Positions 1 to 5,203 of a stretch of DNA of 7,320 nucleotides are shown here, piece by piece. The position numbers and the translations under genes were made by a program. The number at the start of each line of letters is the position of its first letter. The first letter of the stretch is position 1. This DNA is from CAVQCX01 sp050050175 (GTDB taxonomy: Bacteria > Pseudomonadota > Gammaproteobacteria > Chromatiales > Chromatiaceae). A model generated the notes under the pieces. That model had not been told where the DNA came from and did not search any database. It saw nothing but the letters and a program-made list of their open reading frames with translations. The stretch lies in NCBI GenBank assembly GCA_050050175.1, contig JASFUT010000164.1, forward strand, positions 1 through 7,320, read 5' to 3'.

Positions 1-110
1 GTCGGCCGGGAAGCCCAGCGACCGCGCAGCGGCCCACCGCCGGGGTACCCGTGGCGGAACCGGCTGCTCCCAGGTTTGCCGCTTCAGGAGGTCTTCGACA
101 CCTTCGACGT

Positions 111-935
111 TCAGGGCGAGGGGTGCGCAGCGAGCGGCGCTTCCGCTTGAGGGACGCCCCCCTCTGCCGCCGTGGCGGCCATCGGGTAAGCGTCCTCGAA
201 ATCATCGCCTTCATTCAGGCGCTTGATCAACCCGAGAAGTCCTTGCCTGCCGGCTTCGGCAAACCAGGGCCGCACTTCGTGTCCCGCGGCGGCATATACC
301 GGACGCACCTCGGGCTCCCCTTTTGCCCTACGTTCCGCGTTTGCCGTCTCTCCGTAGCGGTGAACAGCATCGAGCCATTGCCTCAGTGTCCTGTAGGAAT
401 GCAGCTCCGAACGCGAGGGTCTCGGGACGTCGGAGGCGACGAGGAACTCCCAGTGAGCCTCCGAATGCTCCGGCGCCTCGCTGACCGCGACCGCAAGACC
501 TTCGTCGAACCACCGCGGCAGGCCCCACCATGCCCCGAAGGTCAGTCGGGAGCGGATTTCGTCGTGGGACCATTCGTGGGCGAGAAAATGCCAGCTGAGC
601 CCACGCGGCGAGAGCAGGATGCGGTCACCGTACACCTTCGCCCTCGAGCCCATGCCTCCGAAGGATTCGTAGCAGCCTTCGGTAATACACCCGTGGACAA
701 TCGGATGCGACTGCACGCCGCCATAGGCGGCGCGAACTGCGCTTTCCGCCCTCGTCATCGCATCACGAAGCTCCGCTCGCGCCTTCTCGTCCGCGCCGGC
801 CTCGATATAGATGCGCTCGTCGACAGGGACCAGCCCAAAAGCCTCCGGGGTCAGCAGCTTGGCCCCCCGGAGGTTGCTGCATCCCCCGACAAGGCATGCC
901 GACAGCGCGAGAACCACAATGCCTGCACAACGCAT
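111..935 (-). CDS. Putative zinc-metallopeptidase lipoprotein (HExxH)
   Basis: Predicted 274-residue lipoprotein. The N-terminus MRCAGIVVLALSACLVGGC is a lipoprotein signal peptide: short basic start, hydrophobic core, and VGGC lipobox with the modified Cys at residue 19. The mature protein should therefore be tethered to a membrane, probably facing the periplasm. HEWSH at residues 120-124 matches the HExxH zinc-binding and catalytic motif. FDEGLA at 143-148 supplies a glutamate (145) spaced as the third zinc ligand of gluzincin or peptidase MA-like enzymes. Two cysteines near 83 and 88 and a segment ending LLSPRGL lie before the catalytic helix. I chose the ATG at 935 because GGAGGA lies 11 bases upstream and the signal peptide begins there. 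The frame stays open to 1040, but that extension is Arg-rich with no signal. The gene follows the SDR gene after a 124-base gap. Substrate unknown. The fold class is well supported; activity is inferred. Confidence 0.8.
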   Translation of the reverse strand: MRCAGIVVLALSACLVGGCSNLRGAKLLTPEAFGLVPVDERIYIEAGADEKARAELRDAMTRAESAVRAAYGGVQSHPIVHGCITEGCYESFGGMGSRAKVYGDRILLSPRGLSWHFLAHEWSHDEIRSRLTFGAWWGLPRWFDEGLAVAVSEAPEHSEAHWEFLVASDVPRPSRSELHSYRTLRQWLDAVHRYGETANAERRAKGEPEVRPVYAAAGHEVRPWFAEAGRQGLLGLIKRLNEGDDFEDAYPMAATAAEGGVPQAEAPLAAHPSP

Positions 936-946
936 GGATGGAACTG

Positions 947-952
947 TCCTCC
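947..952 (-). promoter_or_regulatory. Ribosome binding site fixing the lipoprotein start
   Basis: Minus-strand GGAGGA lies 11 bases before the ATG at 935. It places the start exactly at the lipoprotein signal peptide and argues against the longer open frame reaching 1040. Confidence 0.6.
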
Positions 953-1059
953 GGAACGAGGCGCATAACCTCGTCCTCACCGATGGCCTGGAAGCGGAGG
1001 GCAGCTGCTCACAGCCGCCGCACCTCCCCCGGCCGCGCACGCCCGAAAGGCCCGCAGCC

Positions 1060-1683
1060 TCAATACGACAGGCCGGGCGTCCCGTGGAGATACCGATCGT
1101 CCGTCAACTGCCGCAGCATGAAGTCAGCGACATCGGCGCGGGAGATCTCGAGCTTCGTCGATCTGTCCGTACCGGGAAAGCCGTGGCGATATTCGCCCGT
1201 GCGGCTCCCATCCGTGAAGGCTGCGGGACGTACAATCGTCCAGTCCAGATCGCTTTGCTTAACATACGCCTCCTGAGCCACGTGATCCGCATACGCCTGA
1301 CGCAGCAGACCCTTGAACATGACGTACTTCCAGAAGAAGCTGAGATTGTTCCAGCTGTCTCCGACGCCTAGGGTTGACTGACAGACGAAGCGTCGGACGC
1401 CCGCGTTCTCCATCGCGCGAATGATAGTCTTCGTCCCCCCTGCCCGAACCCCGCCCTTGGCGCCTGCACCGAGCGAGCAGAGCACCGCGTCCTGGCCTTG
1501 CACTGCCCTGTCGACCGACGTCCGCTCCATCGCGTCGCCCTGCACCACGCTCAAGTGAGCATGCCTGATGTCCAGCTTCGCGGGGTCGCGCGCAAAGGCG
1601 GTGACTTCATGCCCTTGCTCGAGCGCTTGCCCGACCAGCTGACGGCCGATGCTTCCCGTTGATCCGAAGATGAGCAGTTTCAT
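1060..1683 (-). CDS. NAD(P)-binding SDR/NmrA-like oxidoreductase
   Basis: 207-residue protein of the atypical short-chain dehydrogenase type (NAD(P)H-binding, PF13460-like; relatives include flavin/biliverdin reductase B-like and NmrA-like proteins). The N-terminus MKLLIFGSTGSIG is a beta strand followed by the dinucleotide-binding glycine loop GSTGSIG (7-13). Further hallmarks are ARDPAKL (31-37), where cofactor preference is set, QGD (48-50), SLGAG around 70-74, DWTIVRPAAFTDG (147-159) and the late ISRADVADFML (180-190). The length is normal for a single-domain member, and no signal peptide is present, so it should be cytosolic. The classic YxxxK pair is not evident, as is usual in this subgroup. 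AGGAG lies 4 bases before the ATG. Neighbours give no pathway clue: a membrane protein lies 161 bases upstream and a lipoprotein downstream. Family is confident; substrate unknown. Confidence 0.9.
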   Translation of the reverse strand: MKLLIFGSTGSIGRQLVGQALEQGHEVTAFARDPAKLDIRHAHLSVVQGDAMERTSVDRAVQGQDAVLCSLGAGAKGGVRAGGTKTIIRAMENAGVRRFVCQSTLGVGDSWNNLSFFWKYVMFKGLLRQAYADHVAQEAYVKQSDLDWTIVRPAAFTDGSRTGEYRHGFPGTDRSTKLEISRADVADFMLRQLTDDRYLHGTPGLSY

Positions 1684-1844
1684 CTCACTCCTGCGCGCTG
1701 TTGGCTGCCGGACGCTCAGATTGCGCGGCGGGGTGATGCGTCGAGCGCCGAACCGCGCCCGTCTCCTGACAGCGGCCAGGTGCCATCCGCCTGCACAGCC
1801 TGTCCGGGATCATACATGCCCTGGTGGTCGAGTGGTGCCGCGCG

Positions 1845-2654
1845 TCATCGCGACACTCGGTCGCCCTGCCGCTGTGCCGCGTGCTTGAGCGCCTCTACAG
1901 GGTCTTCTTCCAACCGAGAAAGCGAAAGCTCACGGCTCTTGACGGCCCAGTAGGCTCCGAACGTCAGGATGCCGGCTGCCTCGATGAAGAACACCTTGCC
2001 GGATGCAGCACCGAACAGGAATGAAAGGACAAGCCCCGAAATGGGAAACAGGAGCATCGCAATCGCAATACCCCTGTAGGCGCGCCGGAACTTTTCCGGG
2101 TCGTGACCGACCGGCAGATACTCGAGGCTCTTGTCTGCACAGGACCAGGCGACGATCGCCAGAAGCACGAACAGAACAACGGCGGCCGTGTAGTGGATGG
2201 GCATCGAAGGCAACGCGGCCCACTCTTTGACCGCCGGGCAACTTTCAAAGAGCTGCGCCACCCGCTGATCATCGGCAGCCTCGGCTATGGAAAGGCCTTC
2301 CTGGTAGATCGCGACCAGTGCAGCGCAGATAGCTGCCGCGTTGAGCACGGTATTCTCAAGGGGTGTAAGCCCTTTGTACACGTACAGGCCGACGCCTATT
2401 GCGAAGAGGAACCCCACAAAGATCGTGCGCATGGGGAAAGTGGCGCACTGGCCATTTCCGGCCGCCCAGAAGTAGGCGCTCATCGATGGCTGCAAGTCCA
2501 GGCCGTGCCGGAATCTTCCGTACAGATACAAGACGAACGGCATGGCGAACGCGAGCAACGCAAGACCCGAGCGCAATGCGAAATAGGTGTCGGAGAAATG
2601 CTTCGAGAGCTCCCTGGAGTCTCTCGGGGGTGGGGTGTTCGACAACATCTTCAT
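1845..2654 (-). CDS. Six-helix integral membrane protein, unknown function
   Basis: 269-residue membrane protein that I cannot assign to a characterised family. Hydrophobic segments lie at about residues 29-46, 76-94, 103-117, 153-171, 195-214 and 219-238, giving six likely membrane helices. The short N-terminal tail is polar and proline-containing, and the C-terminal tail (from about 240) is charged. The loop between helices 1 and 2 carries DLQPSMSAYFWAAGNGQC; a polar loop at 118-150 contains a Cys-Pro, and another Cys sits at the end of helix 4. No transport, kinase or enzyme motif is visible. The start at 2654 is set by GGGAGGA six bases upstream; a second ATG follows two codons later. The open frame continues upstream to 2885, but that part is Arg-rich and lacks a ribosome site. 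A membrane location is certain; any role in transport or sensing would be a guess. Confidence 0.8.
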   Translation of the reverse strand: MKMLSNTPPPRDSRELSKHFSDTYFALRSGLALLAFAMPFVLYLYGRFRHGLDLQPSMSAYFWAAGNGQCATFPMRTIFVGFLFAIGVGLYVYKGLTPLENTVLNAAAICAALVAIYQEGLSIAEAADDQRVAQLFESCPAVKEWAALPSMPIHYTAAVVLFVLLAIVAWSCADKSLEYLPVGHDPEKFRRAYRGIAIAMLLFPISGLVLSFLFGAASGKVFFIEAAGILTFGAYWAVKSRELSLSRLEEDPVEALKHAAQRQGDRVSR

Positions 2655-2660
2655 CCTTAC

Positions 2661-2667
2661 TCCTCCC
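2661..2667 (-). promoter_or_regulatory. Ribosome binding site of the six-helix membrane protein
   Basis: Minus-strand GGGAGGA lies six bases before the ATG at 2654. It selects this ATG over upstream in-frame codons. It overlaps one end of the tandem 8-bp repeat at 2666-2681. Confidence 0.65.
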
Positions 2668-2681
2668 TGATGTCCTGATGT
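2666..2681. repeat. Two tandem 8-bp repeats in the leader of the membrane gene
   Basis: CCTGATGT occurs twice in direct succession (plus-strand reading). TGACGC also occurs twice nearby, at about 2685-2690 and 2701-2706. The repeats lie 12-27 bases before the start codon and touch the Shine-Dalgarno sequence. They could be a regulator site or chance; no function can be assigned. Confidence 0.4.
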
Positions 2682-2917
2682 GCTTGACGCTTGCAACGCC
2701 TGACGCCTGTCGAAAAAGCCTTTCCGGGCGCGGCCTGCACGGGCCTGTCGGGACCGGCAGCGGGCTGCCCGGTGTCGCTGCCAATTCAGGTCCGTGCGTC
2801 TTGTGTCCCGCTCGATCGAAGACCGCCGACGTCTTGAGGGCCGTCTTTTTTGTCCAGGCCGCCTGGGGGCCGTGGCCTGCCCCAATTATTGCAGATCATT
2901 CCCTTGGCGAACGTCCT

Positions 2918-3394
2918 TCATTCGCTGTTCTGCCGACCCGTTCCGACGACCTCACCCGACGAGCCGTACTGCCGGCCTATCTGCGGGGGCGCACTGGAAA
3001 CCGGAGCCCTTTGCGTTCCCGGTCGGCCGCCCGGCATCCCGTGCCGATCACGCCCGGACCGCTCGCCCGCGTTCCTGAAGACGTCCTGCACCAGGTCGTG
3101 AAAACCGAGACTGACGAGAATCCAGACCAACCCTACCGGAACAGCGTGGCTCAGGATGACCGCCTTCCCGCTGAAAGGCCTTTCACGGACCCTCTGGACG
3201 AATGCCACCGACAACACGATAAAGGTCGAGGCCAACGCATACCCTGAAAGGGCCAGCCAATAGAGCCTGGCCAGAGTGAATCTGCCGATCACCCACCCCG
3301 CGTCTCGCGTGGACAGTCCCTCGACCGCCAGGACCAAAACGCCGATCCCTGCAAGAACGGCGAGGATAACCCCATGAACAAGCAACGGCCGCAT
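2918..3394 (-). CDS. Small three-helix membrane protein, unknown function
   Basis: 158-residue protein with three hydrophobic segments at about residues 5-24, 42-67 and 78-100. A hydrophilic, Gly/Pro/Arg-rich tail runs from about 108 to the end and looks disordered. The first segment follows MRPLLVHG and could serve as a signal-anchor. Between helices 1 and 2 is a short loop with LSTRDAGWVIGRF. I do not recognise the family. The ATG at 3394 is chosen because GGGGAGG lies six bases upstream. The frame stays open to 3439 but has no better ribosome site there. It is the last gene of a minus-strand run that begins with the secreted jelly-roll and Cys-rich genes; 87 bases containing a 10-bp inverted repeat separate it from the latter. 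The tail composition differs from the rest, so a frameshift or recent C-terminal change is possible. Confidence 0.65.
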   Translation of the reverse strand: MRPLLVHGVILAVLAGIGVLVLAVEGLSTRDAGWVIGRFTLARLYWLALSGYALASTFIVLSVAFVQRVRERPFSGKAVILSHAVPVGLVWILVSLGFHDLVQDVFRNAGERSGRDRHGMPGGRPGTQRAPVSSAPPQIGRQYGSSGEVVGTGRQNSE

Positions 3395-3400
3395 GTCGGT

Positions 3401-3407
3401 CCTCCCC
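3401..3407 (-). promoter_or_regulatory. Ribosome binding site of the three-helix membrane protein
   Basis: Minus-strand GGGGAGG is spaced six bases from the ATG at 3394. This strong match decides between that ATG and the longer in-frame reading to 3439. Confidence 0.6.
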
Positions 3408-3424
3408 GTTCCGATGTCCATGCC

Positions 3425-3469
3425 CGGGCCGGAGAACACTGCCTGCTGCGTCGACAGACCTCCGGCCCG
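3425..3469. repeat. 10-bp perfect inverted repeat between two genes
   Basis: Arms CGGGCCGGAG (3425-3434) and CTCCGGCCCG (3460-3469) are exact reverse complements with a 25-base spacer. The pair sits between the Cys-rich gene stop (3482) and the start of the three-helix membrane gene (3394). RNA from this strand could form a strong stem. No T-run follows on either strand, so it is not a classical intrinsic terminator. It could be an mRNA-stabilising or attenuating stem, or a dyad bound by a protein. Confidence 0.5.
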
Positions 3470-3481
3470 CGGCCGTCCGCC

Positions 3482-3892
3482 CTACCCGCCCACAGCCTTT
3501 ACGTATTCCCGGTAGCCCAGGTAGCAGGGCGGATTGGGATCGCCGTCGCAGCACGCGAAGCCGACGGTGATTCTCGACCGGCCCCCCGTCACGACGTCCG
3601 CGCAGCTCACCCCCGACGCTCCAGGAACGAACAGACGCCCCCCTTCCGTCCCCAGCTCCAATCCCCTGTATTGTCCCAGCACCTCGGCCCTCAACCCTGC
3701 CGGCAGCCTCGCGACACGCTCGAGCAGGCGCGCATCGCTTTCCGGCACCACCGGTCTGCACGTCAGTATCCTCGTTTCGAACGTCTCTTCGAACGGTCCC
3801 CCGCAGTCGGCACCCACGGGCGGCGCCTGCCAGCAGGACAGAACCGCAGCGACGCACACTCTCTTCACGAGCGAGAAGGCCGTCGCACCCAT
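3482..3892 (-). CDS. Exported Cys-rich small protein, unknown function
   Basis: 136-residue protein if the ATG at 3892 is used. The N-terminus MGATAFSLVKRVCVAAVLSC has a basic n-region and a hydrophobic core. It could be cut after VGA (about residue 28) by signal peptidase I, or be a lipoprotein through VLSC (Cys about 20). The mature part has six cysteines: one right after the predicted cleavage, one in LTCRP, one in VSCADV, and three near the C-terminus in FACCDGDPNPPCYLGY. An even number in an exported protein suggests three disulfides. A GTG at 3907 overlaps the upstream gene's TGA (GTGA) and would add five residues; neither start has a strong ribosome site. Either way, translation is probably coupled to the jelly-roll gene. 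I do not recognise the family. Its partner relationship with that neighbour is inferred from adjacency only. Confidence 0.7.
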   Translation of the reverse strand: MGATAFSLVKRVCVAAVLSCWQAPPVGADCGGPFEETFETRILTCRPVVPESDARLLERVARLPAGLRAEVLGQYRGLELGTEGGRLFVPGASGVSCADVVTGGRSRITVGFACCDGDPNPPCYLGYREYVKAVGG

Positions 3893-3903
3893 CCCTTGCC
3901 CGA

Positions 3904-4404
3904 TCACTGCCCGCGCCGCTGCGCAGGCTCCCTCGACAGGACGATGTCGTCGATCCAGACGGTGCCGGCGCCGTTGATCACCAGGTTCAGCGTAACCTTC
4001 TCCGGGCGCTGCCCCTTCCCGAGAAGAAACGGGGCTTCGATGGTCGTCCAGTCCGTCGTACCGCCGACCGTATCGTTCACGCCCTTCGAGAAGTACCGTC
4101 CACCGTCGACCTCGACCCACATCTCGAGGAACGCAGCGCCCTCCAGCTCGGTCCTGACCTTGGCGGAGTACACGAGCCTGGCGTCCTCGACATCCAGGCC
4201 GCCGATCCCGCCGAGGGATACCGTGGCCGGCCACCCTGTCGTGATCCGCACCGAGCCCGCGCCCTCCGCCCTCACGTCCGCATCGGCCTCGATGTGCGGA
4301 CTGACCGAGCCGACCTCGTCCAGGCTCAGCCTGAACAGCTGCTCGGCCCCGGCCCCGCCTGCCGCCAGGCACAGTGCCGCAATCGCGATCGGCCTCATCC
4401 CCAT
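3904..4404 (-). CDS. Secreted beta-sandwich (jelly-roll-like) protein
   Basis: 166-residue exported protein. MGMRPIAIAALCLAAGGAGA is a signal peptide with an AGA cleavage site after residue 20. The mature region reads as alternating beta strands ending in a pattern typical of galactose-binding or carbohydrate-binding-module folds: ARLVYSAKVR, then FLEMWVEVDGG, DWTTIEAPFLL, VTLNLVING and finally GTVWIDDIVL (about 149-158). In such folds the last strand, with its WIDDI-type motif, packs next to a structural metal or ligand face. The ATG at 4404 is chosen because GAGGGG lies five bases upstream. An open frame extends to 4569 through low-complexity Gly/Arg sequence and is rejected. No catalytic domain is attached, so it may bind a glycan or be a structural periplasmic or secreted protein. 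The fold assignment comes from motif resemblance; the ligand is unknown. Confidence 0.78.
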   Translation of the reverse strand: MGMRPIAIAALCLAAGGAGAEQLFRLSLDEVGSVSPHIEADADVRAEGAGSVRITTGWPATVSLGGIGGLDVEDARLVYSAKVRTELEGAAFLEMWVEVDGGRYFSKGVNDTVGGTTDWTTIEAPFLLGKGQRPEKVTLNLVINGAGTVWIDDIVLSREPAQRRGQ

Positions 4405-4409
4405 GTCGT

Positions 4410-4415
4410 CCCCTC
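4410..4415 (-). promoter_or_regulatory. Ribosome binding site of the jelly-roll gene
   Basis: Minus-strand GAGGGG is spaced five bases from the ATG at 4404. It favours this codon over the second ATG two codons later and over the long upstream extension. Confidence 0.5.
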
Positions 4416-4543
4416 GCAGGCGCCCGCCCACCAGCCGTCCGGTCCGCCACGCAAGGAACCGCCCGGCCCCGGCCCTCCCGCCGGTCCGCCCGGGGCGCAG
4501 GAGCACCGACACCAGCCATCCCGCTCCGGCGCCGACGGGGCGC

Positions 4544-4891
4544 TCATCCGAAGAAGCAGCAATACTCATCCGCGTCCACGATGTCCAGGACCTCTTCGAT
4601 CGTCGAGGCCTCCGGATGCGGATCGTAGCGGTGCCATTTCAGATCCGCCCGCTGCCAGTACACTTTCCAGATCCCCTGCGTCCTGACATAGGTGGCCTTC
4701 GCCACAGCCCCCTCGATCGTCTTCTCCGGCTCACGCCAGAACGGCCGGATCTCGAAGATCTCCACGCTCTGGCCTTCCATCCTGAACCCCAGGTCCAGCT
4801 CCTTACGCAAACGCGGCGGGGGCCGCCGCTTCTGCATGAAAGCCGACAAGGCCCGCAGGCATCTCTTCTTCTCCAGTTCGCTGAACGCCAT
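4544..4891 (-). CDS. DUF3024 family protein
   Basis: 115-residue protein whose sequence matches the DUF3024 family (PF11225) as I know it: MAFSELEKKR start, KRRPPP at 21-26, then LDLGFRMEGQSVEIFEIRP (32-50), a central KATYVRTQGIWKVYWQRAD (65-83), LKWHRYDPHPE (84-94) and the C-terminal DEYCCFFG. The length and both ends look complete. The function of the family is not established; the many aromatic and charged residues and lack of a signal peptide suggest a soluble cytosolic protein. The start is set by family alignment. GGAG directly abuts the ATG, which is too close to be ideal, so the ribosome site is weak. The same frame is open back to 5119, where a transposase start lies, so a 191-residue in-frame fusion is theoretically readable. 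I regard the short form as the real gene. Confidence 0.88.
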   Translation of the reverse strand: MAFSELEKKRCLRALSAFMQKRRPPPRLRKELDLGFRMEGQSVEIFEIRPFWREPEKTIEGAVAKATYVRTQGIWKVYWQRADLKWHRYDPHPEASTIEEVLDIVDADEYCCFFG

Positions 4892-5083
4892 CTCCGATCG
4901 CCCCCCAGGCCCCGGCTCAGAGGCGCCCGAGCCCCCCGCCGGATGGCCGTCGACTCGAGCGGGTCCCCTGTGGCCTACGGGCCTCTCTGTGTACGCTTCA
5001 TCTGCCCTCTGCACGCCCGTCACCGACTCCCTTCCGCTCCGACGCGCCGCCACAGGCGGACCACTCGAGACGGGTGGGTGGTT
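4892..5083. other. Unrecognised segment between transposase stub and DUF3024
   Basis: About 190 bases of very GC-rich sequence with no recognisable gene. The minus frame is open and in phase with both flanks, but reads as low-complexity Gly/Pro/Arg/Ser sequence unlike any transposase. It contains a perfect short hairpin, CCGCC-ACA-GGCGG (5047-5059), and a smaller dyad, GGCC-TACG-GGCC (4972-4983). It is either old flanking DNA joined by a deletion or degraded element interior. Confidence 0.4.
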
Positions 5084-5170
5084 CGCTCCCGGGAACTCGA
5101 GTCTCAGCGGCCTGGCCATGCCCTAACCATAGCTGAGGAATCCGCGCAAGCAAGAAGCAAGACCTGACCC
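5084..5170 (-). mobile_element. 5' stub of a REP-associated tyrosine transposase element
   Basis: Reading the minus strand, GGGTCAGGTCTTGC (5170-5157) is followed by TTGC-rich sequence and then an ATG at 5119 encoding MARPLRLEFPGA. These twelve residues are the characteristic opening of REP-associated (IS200/IS605-like, Y1) transposases. The GGGTCAGGTCTTGC string is the sequence I know from just upstream of such genes. In intact members the protein continues into a YHVTSRGN-type stretch. Here it breaks off at about 5084 into unrelated sequence, with no HUH motif and no catalytic Tyr. The element is therefore a non-functional remnant, with one end preserved and the rest deleted. Recognition rests on family knowledge; the junction position is approximate to a few bases. 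Confidence 0.75.
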
Positions 5171-5203
5171 TATTCCTGGAGCTTTCCTCCGCGCTAATCG
5201 GGC

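Noticed and set aside
1..110. Minus frame open to the left edge (VEGVEDLLKRQTWEQ...)
   Set aside because: There is no start codon in frame between the lipoprotein stop and the edge. An open frame of 36 codons in GC-rich DNA is not evidence of a gene.
51..968. 305-codon open frame on the plus strand
   Set aside because: It is antisense to the HExxH lipoprotein, has an Arg/Pro-rich low-information translation and no ribosome site of note.
2821..2851. Plus-strand stem with a run of six T (terminator-like)
   Set aside because: GACCGCC and GGCCGTC pair with a C-C mismatch before the T-run, but no plus-strand gene lies upstream for it to terminate, so it may be chance.
2655..2885. N-terminal extension of the six-helix membrane protein
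   Set aside because: 77 Arg-rich residues with no similarity to a domain. A near-perfect ribosome site sits directly before the internal ATG at 2654.
2399..3247. 282-codon plus-strand frame spanning two membrane genes
   Set aside because: Its translation is Arg/Ser/Pro-rich and unrecognisable. The minus-strand genes it overlaps have coherent membrane topology and strong ribosome sites.
3374..5167. 597-codon open frame on the plus strand
   Set aside because: It lies opposite four minus-strand genes with signal peptides, family motifs and ribosome sites. Its translation is Pro/Arg/Ser-rich without any recognisable domain, as expected for an antisense frame in GC-rich DNA.
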